This document shows, in pieces, positions 1-5,354 of a stretch of DNA of 5,739 nt. Within the stretch, counting starts at the first letter, position 1. Every line of letters starts with the position of its first letter. This DNA is from Acidobacteria bacterium CG_4_9_14_3_um_filter_49_7 (GTDB lineage Bacteria > Acidobacteriota > Holophagae > Thermotomaculales > Thermotomaculaceae). Location of the stretch: assembly GCA_002789615.1 (NCBI GenBank), contig PFTO01000207.1, positions 1 to 5,739 of the forward strand, given 5' to 3'. Below the pieces are notes generated by a model. The model had not been told where the DNA came from. It ran no database searches and worked only from the letters and a program-made list of their open reading frames with translations. The position numbers and the translations under genes were made by a program.

Positions 1-132
1 GATGCCTTTCACAGAATCAATCATTGTTGTTGAGAGGACCGGGGGCTTCTCTTCTTTGTCGGTCATGGTTTCCTTTCGAATGTTGTCAAGTTTTCGATCA
101 ATTTTACCGGCCGCTTTCTGTTCGTCTTCCAT
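1..132 (-). CDS. Small highly charged protein of unknown function, N-terminal part (partial)
   Basis: Only the first 44 codons are in the window; the frame is open at the left edge, so the total length is unknown. The ATG at 132-130 follows a very strong Shine-Dalgarno site, AGGAGGG at 143-137, five or so bases upstream. The visible part starts MEDEQKAAGK and is rich in Lys, Glu and Asp, with no signal peptide, no membrane segment and no motif I recognise. It looks hydrophilic and possibly helical up to a KPPVLSTTM stretch near residues 29-37. A second in-frame ATG at 66-64 has its own plausible ribosome site (AAAGGA at 76-71), so translation could start at codon 23 instead. The gene begins 16 bases after the stop of the deaminase on the same strand, with no terminator between them, so co-transcription is likely. 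It could be a soluble protein or the cytoplasmic N-terminus of something larger, such as a transporter. I do not assign a function. Confidence 0.65.
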   Translation of the reverse strand, partial: MEDEQKAAGKIDRKLDNIRKETMTDKEEKPPVLSTTMIDSVKGI

Positions 133-136
133 TTCG

Positions 137-143
137 CCCTCCT
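137..143 (-). promoter_or_regulatory. Strong ribosome binding site of the partial small gene
   Basis: AGGAGGG on the minus strand, separated by CGAA from the ATG at 132. It lies in the 16-base gap after the deaminase stop codon (TGA at 151-149). It is the main evidence that a real gene starts here, since only 44 codons are visible. Confidence 0.7.
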
Positions 144-148
144 AAGAT

Positions 149-1516
149 TCAGGGATTAATTAAAGTTGCGGCAATGCGGTTTACATTGCAGGCAATTTCA
201 TTTTCATCTATTCCTTCGAGATTCCCGTTTCGAACTACAACCCTGCCATTTACAATGGTGTAGGCAGTTTCATGGGAAAAGCCGGTGAATAATATGGCCG
301 CGACCGGGTCGGAAAGTGATCCGGCATATTGGAATTGTTTCATATCAAAAAGCGCAAGGTCTGCCCCATATCCAGGCTCAATCCGGCCGATCCGGTCAAA
401 TCCCAGAAGCTCTGCGCCTCCCTGGATGGCCAGTTTAAGTGTTTCCCTTGCGGTCAGAGCGCTGGCGCCGTATTTGACCCGCTGAAGCAACATGGCATTT
501 CTAGCTTCTCCCAGCATGTCTGATGCATCATTGGATGCGGAACCATCCACTCCGATTCCCACCCGGATACCGAGGTCCATCATTTCCCGGACCCGGGCAA
601 TACCGGAGCCAAGTCGCATGTTGGAGCTGGGGCAGTGGGCCACGCCGGTGCCGGTTTCCGCCAGTACCCGGAGTTCCTCGTCATTGAACCAGATTCCATG
701 GGCATAAAAAACATTGGGTCCCGTCCAACCCCATTCCTGCATGGCAGCCAGTGGACGCTTTCCGTAGGTGGTGAGACAATATTTTTCCTCATCAATCGTT
801 TCGCAGAGATGGGTATGGATCGGTACTCCGAGTTCCCTGCCCATTTCGGCTGTTTTGACCATCACGTGTTCTTCTACCGAAAAAGGGCTGCAGGGGGCCA
901 AGATGATCCGCCTCATGGAAAAGGGAGCTGGATCGTTGAATTCGTCCACCACCCGGTACATGTCTTCAATAACCTGTTTGGGTGTTTGCACTACGTGATT
1001 CGGCGGCAGGCCTCCCTGGCTTTTTCCCCGGGTCATGGAACCGCGGGTAGGTGCGAAACGGATACCGGTTTTATCTGCAGCCTCAAACTGGGTTGCCATA
1101 ACATCGCCGTCAAAATCTTCCGGATAGAGATACATATGATCGGTCGTGCAGGTGCATCCTGTCTTCAAGAGTTCTGCGGTGCCAAGGAGCGTGGACCAGA
1201 ATACCGCTTCCCGATCAACTTTGCCCCAGATTGGGTACAGGTACACGAGCCAGTCGAAGAGCTCAGCGTTCTGGGCGCCGGGCAGGTTTCGGGTAAGGGT
1301 TTGGTAAAGATGGTGATGGGTGTTGACCATGCCGGGAATGACCAGTAGCCGGGACGCGTCAATAACTTCAGTTCTGGTCTCTTCTTCAGCAGACAAGGAA
1401 ATATTCTCTCCGATTTTGTCGATCCTGTTGTCCCGAATCAGGATATCCAGCCCTTTCAATTCTTCGTTGTTATCGTTAAAGGTGGCGATTGTGTAGCAGT
1501 TTTTCAACAGAATCAA
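149..1516 (-). CDS. 8-oxoguanine deaminase-like amidohydrolase (ATZ/TRZ group)
   Basis: A cytosolic metal-dependent hydrolase of 455 residues with the chosen start, the usual size for this family. The amidohydrolase ligand set is visible: HHH at 67-69 (ligands H67 and H69), H234-T-H236 followed by E239 (third His ligand and general acid), H273 in an FYAHG strand, and metal-binding D324 in GVDGSASND. Other family marks are PGMVNTHHH near 61-69, FDWLVYLYPIW near 87-97 and HCPSSNMRL near 294-302. These resemble 8-oxoguanine deaminase (type example Pa0142 of Pseudomonas aeruginosa), which converts 8-oxoguanine to urate and ammonia and was earlier misnamed an atrazine-type hydrolase. Isoxanthopterin deaminase or another relative is possible, because specificity cannot be settled by eye. 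The frame stays open to an ATG at 1795, but the extra 93 residues are low-complexity Ser/Arg/Lys sequence, whereas TTG at 1516-1514 follows AAAGGAG by six bases and begins a typical N-terminal strand (ILLKNCYTIAT). The unknown small gene follows 16 bases downstream. Confidence 0.88.
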   Translation of the reverse strand: MILLKNCYTIATFNDNNEELKGLDILIRDNRIDKIGENISLSAEEETRTEVIDASRLLVIPGMVNTHHHLYQTLTRNLPGAQNAELFDWLVYLYPIWGKVDREAVFWSTLLGTAELLKTGCTCTTDHMYLYPEDFDGDVMATQFEAADKTGIRFAPTRGSMTRGKSQGGLPPNHVVQTPKQVIEDMYRVVDEFNDPAPFSMRRIILAPCSPFSVEEHVMVKTAEMGRELGVPIHTHLCETIDEEKYCLTTYGKRPLAAMQEWGWTGPNVFYAHGIWFNDEELRVLAETGTGVAHCPSSNMRLGSGIARVREMMDLGIRVGIGVDGSASNDASDMLGEARNAMLLQRVKYGASALTARETLKLAIQGGAELLGFDRIGRIEPGYGADLALFDMKQFQYAGSLSDPVAAILFTGFSHETAYTIVNGRVVVRNGNLEGIDENEIACNVNRIAATLINP

Positions 1517-1522
1517 AGCAAA

Positions 1523-1529
1523 CTCCTTT
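1523..1529 (-). promoter_or_regulatory. Ribosome binding site fixing the TTG start of the deaminase
   Basis: AAAGGAG on the minus strand, six bases (TTTGCT) before TTG at 1516-1514. No in-frame ATG or GTG lies near it. This site and the family length favour the TTG start over the ATG at 1795. A second TTG lies three codons further in, with worse spacing. Confidence 0.7.
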
Positions 1530-1546
1530 CGTGTTTTTCTGATGAG

Positions 1547-1555
1547 ATGATACCA
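1547..1555 (-). promoter_or_regulatory. Probable extended -10 promoter for the deaminase
   Basis: On the minus strand TGG-TATCAT gives an extended -10 (TGn) and a hexamer matching TATAAT at 5 of 6 bases, about 30 bases before the start codon. No good -35 is seen: the place where it should fall (about 1570-1576) is occupied by the edge of a hexanucleotide repeat and reads CAAACT. An extended -10 can act without a strong -35. The short leader would just contain the ribosome site. Confidence 0.45.
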
Positions 1556-1570
1556 CAAAATGCAAGATAA

Positions 1571-1600
1571 GTTTGAGTCTGAGTTTGAGTTTGAGTTCGG
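1571..1600. repeat. Degenerate hexanucleotide tandem repeat, five units
   Basis: Five consecutive six-base units on the plus strand: GTTTGA, GTCTGA, GTTTGA, GTTTGA, GTTCGG. Three are identical, one has one change and the last is diverged. Read on the minus strand as part of the long open frame it would code alternating Asn/Asp and Ser, which is a sign of simple sequence and not of a protein domain. It abuts the putative deaminase promoter on its upstream side. Confidence 0.8.
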
Positions 1601-1633
1601 AAAGGAAAGAGAAAAGACAGGAAATCGGAGTCG

Positions 1634-1646
1634 AAACAGTCTGTTT
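1634..1646. promoter_or_regulatory. Short dyad AAACAG-T-CTGTTT
   Basis: Perfect six-base inverted arms around a single central base, about 118 bases upstream of the deaminase start. The size and symmetry fit a small operator for a dimeric regulator, but it is A/T-rich, isolated and may be chance. No regulator gene is in the window. Confidence 0.2.
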
Positions 1647-1794
1647 TTCAGTTCCCGTATCTTCTTTCTCTTATCCGGACTTAACCTCATCCTTGGCTGC
1701 CAGAGAGTGGGCGTTATGCGCGGGCGGCAGAAAGTGTGAGTGAATGTGCGAGTGCGCGAAAGAAGGGAATCGGCCCTCCGTGTTTTCATCTTCA

Positions 1795-1820
1795 CTCAAC
1801 CTTGCGTTCTACTTAACCTT
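1795..1820. repeat. Direct repeat, copy A (26 bases)
   Basis: Matches 5277-5302 in the same orientation at 23 of 26 bases, with the last 13 bases (TCTACTTAACCTT) identical. It contains two heptamers of the form CTYAACC, at 1795-1801 and 1812-1818, 17 bases apart. It lies 17 bases past the stop of the last ABC gene and 278 bases before the deaminase start. The two copies bracket the complete ABC operon. Confidence 0.7.
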
Positions 1821-1835
1821 CGGGCCTTTGCCCGA
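1820..1835 (-). terminator. GC-rich hairpin after the ABC operon, possible terminator
   Basis: Six-base stem TCGGGC / GCCCGA with an AAAG loop on the minus strand, starting two bases after the TGA of the last ABC gene. The position suits a transcription end, but no T-run follows, so it is not a standard intrinsic terminator. It could instead protect the 3' end of the message. Confidence 0.35.
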
Positions 1836-1837
1836 TC

Positions 1838-2953
1838 TCACACCATATTTCGTTTCAGCCGATAGACAGCACCCACCGTCAGGATGATTGAGAGCACGAT
1901 GAGATAGGCGGCGTTTGGTGCAATGTCGTTAAATGTGATCTGATGAATGAACAGCTTGGAAAATACGTCGCGAATGTTTCCCGTGGGAAGATACCAGGCA
2001 ATCTTCTGCCAGAATTTCGGTACGATCTCCAGCGGCCACCAGCAGCCCCCCAGGGCAGCCAATGGCATTGTCAGAATGATGGCGGCGGTGGAGATTCGAT
2101 CGGGATTTCGAACCGTTGTGGCCAGCAGCATGGAAAGAGACGCGATCGCCAGAGAGAAAAGAGTAATGAGCGGCAGCAACCAGAACGAAGCCGTAAGGTA
2201 ATCGACGTTAAAGAAGAGTTGACCGGCAATCAGAATGATCAGTGCCTGGAATACGCCGATGAGGGTACGAAAAAGAATGGACGCGGTTATGAATCCCGTT
2301 TTGCTGACAGGTGCCACCAGTGTTCGCCGGGAAATGCCACTTTCCAGGTCCTGACGCAGGGATACTCCTCCGTAAATGAGGATGTTCATCATCACGAACA
2401 TAATGAGGTTGCCGGGAAAGCTCAATGAAAACCCGGATGGGATTTCTCTTCGCTCTCCGGCAGTTTTCTGTAACGTAACACCGGAGGGCCGGGAGAACAC
2501 AGCGTGGAAGTCGTCCGTTATCAAGTTGTGTTCCCGTATCCAGATGGCGCTTTTGACCATCTGAAGGGTAAACTGGGCCAGGTACACTTTCAGTTGAGCC
2601 TGACGTGTGTCATTGGCGGTGGCAGGGAAGGTTACCCGGATGTCGGGAGCGGCACCGTCCATATAACCGCTTGAGAAAGTCTCCGGAACCTCAATCGTTG
2701 CAATCGCATTTTGGACACCGGATGCCCGTACATCGAAATTCTTTTTCTTCAGAAAATTAGACAGTTCCTCTCCGATGGGTCCACTGTCATGGTTTAAAAC
2801 AGAGACAATGCCTTCTGTACTGGTGCCACCACTGGGCCCTCGGAATACAATCCCGAAAAAAATTGCAAAGACCATCGGCATGACAATGACCCAGATCATG
2901 GTTTCTTTTTTCTTGAGGAAATTTCTTATGTGAAATATCAAAAGTATCTTCAT
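1838..2953 (-). CDS. ABC-2 type exporter permease 2
   Basis: A 371-residue inner-membrane permease, the last gene of the operon. Hydrophobicity by eye gives one helix at about 18-38, an extracytoplasmic domain at about 40-175, then helices near 178-199, 222-247, 254-279, 288-308 and 347-364. This is the layout of ABC-2 permeases with a large ectodomain. The motif GGCWWPLE at 302-309 is typical of the family in the last-but-one helix region. The cytoplasmic stretch QDLESGISRRTLVAPVSKTG (201-220) corresponds to the loop that contacts the ATPase, and permease 1 has a matching one. The ATG at 2953-2951 follows GAGGA; that ribosome site overlaps the TGA stop of permease 1 (2963-2961), so translation is probably coupled (gap of 7 bases). 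It should pair with permease 1 and the ATPase. The substrate is unknown; drugs, lipids or small molecules are all possible for this family. Confidence 0.88.
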   Translation of the reverse strand: MKILLIFHIRNFLKKKETMIWVIVMPMVFAIFFGIVFRGPSGGTSTEGIVSVLNHDSGPIGEELSNFLKKKNFDVRASGVQNAIATIEVPETFSSGYMDGAAPDIRVTFPATANDTRQAQLKVYLAQFTLQMVKSAIWIREHNLITDDFHAVFSRPSGVTLQKTAGERREIPSGFSLSFPGNLIMFVMMNILIYGGVSLRQDLESGISRRTLVAPVSKTGFITASILFRTLIGVFQALIILIAGQLFFNVDYLTASFWLLPLITLFSLAIASLSMLLATTVRNPDRISTAAIILTMPLAALGGCWWPLEIVPKFWQKIAWYLPTGNIRDVFSKLFIHQITFNDIAPNAAYLIVLSIILTVGAVYRLKRNMV

Positions 2954-2960
2954 GTTTTCC

Positions 2961-4196
2961 TCACACTTTTCCCGCTCGATGACGGTTGATTTTAGAACGG
3001 AACATTAAAAGGGAAAGAAACAGGAGAAGAAGGACACTTCCAGTGAAAATTGCGTCATTTGAAGTAAGAAGCGGGTAACTCTTATTGGTGAAAGACCGGG
3101 TAAGCACTTCAACAGGGGTGTAGAACGGGGATTTCGAGACCATGCTTCTCAGTCCGCCCGGCATGATGAGGGGAGATACCAGAAGCCCGCTCAAAAGGCA
3201 GACCAGAATGATGACAATGGAAGAAAAAGCCTCAATAGAGCTGAGTTTTATTGGGAGACTGAACAGGGCAGCGTTGAGAAGTGTGGCAAGAAGGGACATG
3301 TACACCATGCCCTTGAAAAGCAGCAAGATATGGAACAGCTGCAGGTGGAACAGGGGGATGGAAACCAGCCACAACACAACCTGAATGAGAAAAACCATCA
3401 GGAGAGAATAGATCAGTGTGGCGGACAGAAGCTGGTTGAGCGTGGCGGGACTCACAAGGATGCGGTTGATCATTCCGTTTTCCAGTTCTTCGCCCTGGCG
3501 TTTGAAAACGGAGGAGAGTACAAAGAGTATCGACATGAAGGCAATCCCGGGAAGAAAAGCCAGAATAATCCCGTTAGTGGATGAGCCGGTCTCTTTTTTC
3601 TTTGATTTTTCCTCTTCAAATGTAACCGGAAATTTCAGTAGATCTTTTTCTTTCAATATTTTGTCCATTGCCGAACGACCCAACTGGAAGACTGCTTCCA
3701 TGTCCAGGTTGTTGGCTTCAGACAATACTTTAATCTGTTCTGGAAATAGCTCTCGTATCCCGTCCAGCATATCCGTGAGAATTTCAAATGTGCTTTGAAG
3801 AATTCCGGTGGAAATCTGCCGGGAGGGGTTGGTGGTCAGTTCCAGAGAAGCCGGTTTCTGATTGACAAACTGATCGGTAAATCCTTTGGGTATCACAAAA
3901 ATGCCAGCCAGTTCATTGTCGTGAAGCTGTTGCTTTGCCATTTTCAGAGGAATACTGTGAACGTCGAAAAGGGATGCCATTTTCTCATTGGTAAGTGTTC
4001 CCGTTATGAAGCCGGAAAGGGGAGTCTGGTCCTGATCCACCACAGCAAGTGGAACCACGAATTTAACACCTTCGGAAGGAGAAAAAACGGAGCGCGCGAT
4101 CAGTGTGATAACAAGAGGGAGGGCCAGAAGAAATAGAAGGGAAAGGGGATCTTTCGCAAGTTTGCGAAAATCCTTCTTCAGCAATACCTTCAGCAT
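2961..4196 (-). CDS. ABC-2 type exporter permease 1
   Basis: A 411-residue inner-membrane permease. The first helix is at about 18-36, preceded by a basic LLKKDFRKLAKDP segment. A large extracytoplasmic domain at about 40-205 ends in a Lys/Glu-rich stretch (EEEKSKKKE, 194-202). Helices follow near 209-231, 254-280, 288-314, 322-345 and 383-399. The EELENGMINRILVSPAT stretch (236-252) between helices two and three shares the pattern E.G...R.LV.P with permease 2, so the two are related but clearly diverged. The gene begins one base after the TGA of the ATPase gene; its ribosome site, GAGGGA at 4207-4202, lies inside the end of that gene, so translation is tightly coupled. It most likely forms a heterodimeric channel with permease 2, powered by the neighbouring ATPase. 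The NatB/YhaP and YbhS/YbhR-type permeases have the same layout. The substrate is not known. Confidence 0.88.
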   Translation of the reverse strand: MLKVLLKKDFRKLAKDPLSLLFLLALPLVITLIARSVFSPSEGVKFVVPLAVVDQDQTPLSGFITGTLTNEKMASLFDVHSIPLKMAKQQLHDNELAGIFVIPKGFTDQFVNQKPASLELTTNPSRQISTGILQSTFEILTDMLDGIRELFPEQIKVLSEANNLDMEAVFQLGRSAMDKILKEKDLLKFPVTFEEEKSKKKETGSSTNGIILAFLPGIAFMSILFVLSSVFKRQGEELENGMINRILVSPATLNQLLSATLIYSLLMVFLIQVVLWLVSIPLFHLQLFHILLLFKGMVYMSLLATLLNAALFSLPIKLSSIEAFSSIVIILVCLLSGLLVSPLIMPGGLRSMVSKSPFYTPVEVLTRSFTNKSYPLLTSNDAIFTGSVLLLLFLSLLMFRSKINRHRAGKV

Positions 4197-4197
4197 G

Positions 4198-5124
4198 TCA
4201 GTCCCTCAATTCCCGTCCGGTCAGCTTCAGAAAGACTGTCTCCAGGTCGGTTTCCTTGATTTTCAAATCGTCCGCATTGACACCTTGTGCCTTCATTGCG
4301 GCTACAAAACGGCCCAGTTCCGTTGCATCTGCCACGACAACTGCCAGGAGGCCGCGGCCGGAGTGAAGCACTTCTCCTTCGTACTCCTTCCTGAGTTGAT
4401 GAGCCAGTTTCGGCCCGTCGAAGTCGCCCTTGGCAAATATCTGGAAACCTTTCCCAACCTGGTCTCTGAGTTCTTCAAAACTACCCATACCGAGAATTTC
4501 GCCAAGATCCATGATGGCAATCCTGTCGCAGAGCTTCTGTGCTTCATCCATGTAGTGAGTGGTATAAATGATGGCCTTTCCGGACGCTGCCAGCTCTCTT
4601 ACAATATTCAGGATGGCAAATCGACCCTGGGGGTCTACCCCCGCCGTTGGTTCATCCATAAAAACAAGGCTCGGATTGTGGAGAACGCCGGCCGCGAGGT
4701 TGACTCGTTTCTGCATGCCGCCGGAATAGGTCGCTATTTTGTCATCGGCCCGGTTGGTCAATTCCACGAGTCGAAGTACATCTTCAACGCGACTGTTCAG
4801 AGCATCTCCCTTCAGGCCATACAGTCCGCCCCAGAAGCGGAGGTTCTCCGTTGCGGATAAGTCCGGGTACAGGGCGGTTTCCTGGGGTACAAAGCCGATT
4901 TTCCGACGCACTTCAGTACTGTCCGGATTCAGCTCTTTCCCATCAATCATAATGGTTCCTGAATCCGGTGTTAAAAGCCCACACATCATCTGAATGGACG
5001 TGGTTTTCCCCACTCCGTTGGGTCCAAGAAAACCGAAAATCTCTCCTTTTTCAACAGAAAATGAAACATCACGAACCGCGCGAATGTCCCCGAAACGCTT
5101 ACTTAATCCCTTTACTTCAATCAT
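4198..5124 (-). CDS. ABC transporter ATP-binding protein (DrrA/NatA type)
   Basis: A complete 308-residue cytoplasmic ATPase, first gene of the exporter operon. All nucleotide-binding motifs are present: Walker A GPNGVGKTT at 34-42 (Val where Ala is more usual), Q-loop Gln81 in GFVPQE, signature YSGGMQKR at 134-141, Walker B LVFMDE at 154-159 with catalytic E159, D-loop GVDP at 163-166 and switch His191 in TTHYMDEA. The C-terminal ~90 residues, ending ETDLETVFLKLTGRELRD, form the extension typical of the DrrA/CcmA/NatA export subfamily. The ATG at 5124-5122 has GAGGGG three bases upstream, usable as a slightly close ribosome site. It hydrolyses ATP to drive export through the two permeases encoded directly after it. 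A promoter with a perfect TTGACA lies about 34-62 bases upstream. One ATPase followed by two permeases suggests an ATPase homodimer under a permease heterodimer. Confidence 0.95.
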   Translation of the reverse strand: MIEVKGLSKRFGDIRAVRDVSFSVEKGEIFGFLGPNGVGKTTSIQMMCGLLTPDSGTIMIDGKELNPDSTEVRRKIGFVPQETALYPDLSATENLRFWGGLYGLKGDALNSRVEDVLRLVELTNRADDKIATYSGGMQKRVNLAAGVLHNPSLVFMDEPTAGVDPQGRFAILNIVRELAASGKAIIYTTHYMDEAQKLCDRIAIMDLGEILGMGSFEELRDQVGKGFQIFAKGDFDGPKLAHQLRKEYEGEVLHSGRGLLAVVVADATELGRFVAAMKAQGVNADDLKIKETDLETVFLKLTGRELRD

Positions 5125-5157
5125 TTACCCCTCTTCACGGAATTTTATACTGTTTCA

Positions 5158-5186
5158 ATTCTCTTGCTGATACGGATGATTGTCAA
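5158..5186 (-). promoter_or_regulatory. Sigma70-like promoter of the ABC operon
   Basis: On the minus strand a perfect -35 TTGACA (5186-5181), a 17-base spacer and a -10 GAGAAT (5163-5158; 4 of 6 consensus bases). The start codon follows 33 bases after the -10. A TATAAA at 5149-5144 looks better as a -10 but has only TATCAG at the -35 distance, so it is a second choice. Confidence 0.55.
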
Positions 5187-5276
5187 GGAATGTTTCTGGT
5201 TGAGTAGGCGTAGGCGGTAAGAACAATCAGGGAAATTGGCGAGTTCCCATTTGTCCCAATCCTATCTGGGGTCAAG

Positions 5277-5302
5277 CTCAACCCTGCCATCTACTTAACC
5301 TT
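5277..5302. repeat. Direct repeat, copy B (26 bases)
   Basis: Partner of 1795-1820, same orientation, 23 of 26 identical; the three differences are in the first half. Its two heptamers are CTCAACC at 5277-5283 and CTTAACC at 5294-5300, again 17 bases apart. It lies 52 bases before the start of the rightward gene, where it could overlap that gene's promoter. Confidence 0.7.
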
Positions 5303-5344
5303 GTCTGTGGTTACGGGACCAGACGTGATATGCTGTTGATAATT

Positions 5345-5350
5345 GGGAGG
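5345..5350 (+). promoter_or_regulatory. Ribosome binding site of the rightward gene
   Basis: GGGAGG four bases before TTG at 5355-5357. An in-frame stop (TAA at 5340-5342) limits how far upstream the gene can start, and the only other candidate, TTG at 5343, has no ribosome site. This decides the TTG start. Confidence 0.65.
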
Positions 5351-5354
5351 CGCA

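Larger units (their letters stand above)
1517..1837. other. Intergenic region between the ABC operon and the deaminase (321 bases)
   Basis: No gene is supported here. The minus-strand frame of the deaminase happens to stay open through most of it, but the translation is biased (alternating Asn/Ser, Arg-rich runs) and unlike the family. The region contains, in the direction of minus-strand transcription: a hairpin just after the ABC operon stop, one copy of a 26-base direct repeat, a lone CTTAACC heptamer at 1680-1686, purine/pyrimidine-biased tracts around 1599-1675, a 13-base dyad, a degenerate hexanucleotide repeat, and the putative deaminase promoter and ribosome site. Confidence 0.7.
5125..5354. 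other. Divergent intergenic region
   Basis: 230 bases between the oppositely oriented ABC operon and phosphoesterase gene. It holds the ABC promoter (5158-5186), a two-unit TAGGCG tandem at 5205-5216, a weak GGGAA/TTCCC inverted repeat around 5230-5248, copy B of the 26-base direct repeat and the ribosome site of the rightward gene. I see no convincing promoter for the rightward gene: the best -35-like hexamer, TTGTCT at 5301-5306, has no well-spaced -10. Confidence 0.6.

Noticed and set aside
238..249. 12-base match CAACCCTGCCAT between the deaminase gene and 5279-5290
   Set aside because: It lies inside a conserved coding segment of the deaminase (VNGRVVV region) and does not extend into the CTTAACC part of the repeat. 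Probably chance.
635..1348. 237-codon plus-strand open frame
   Set aside because: It is fully antisense to the deaminase, whose catalytic motifs fix the real frame. The translation shows no recognisable domain and no ribosome site was seen.
1599..1675. Long-range pairing of the purine-rich tract (AAGAGAAA) with TTTCTCTT
   Set aside because: Low-complexity purine and pyrimidine tracts pair easily. About eight bases with a loop of roughly 50 is not convincing.
1679..1719. Possible integron attC site: ACTTAAC (fits RYYYAAC) and GTTATGC about 40 bases apart
   Set aside because: GTTATGC does not fit GTTRRRY, the two ends do not pair well, the span is shorter than usual attC sites, and there is no integrase or cassette structure.
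1697..1730. CTGCC / GGCAG inverted repeat as a terminator or structured RNA
   Set aside because: Only five paired bases with a loop of over 20, no T-run, and no supporting context.
4105..4860. 251-codon plus-strand open frame
   Set aside because: It is antisense to the ATPase gene and the start of permease 1, both of which have complete family motifs.
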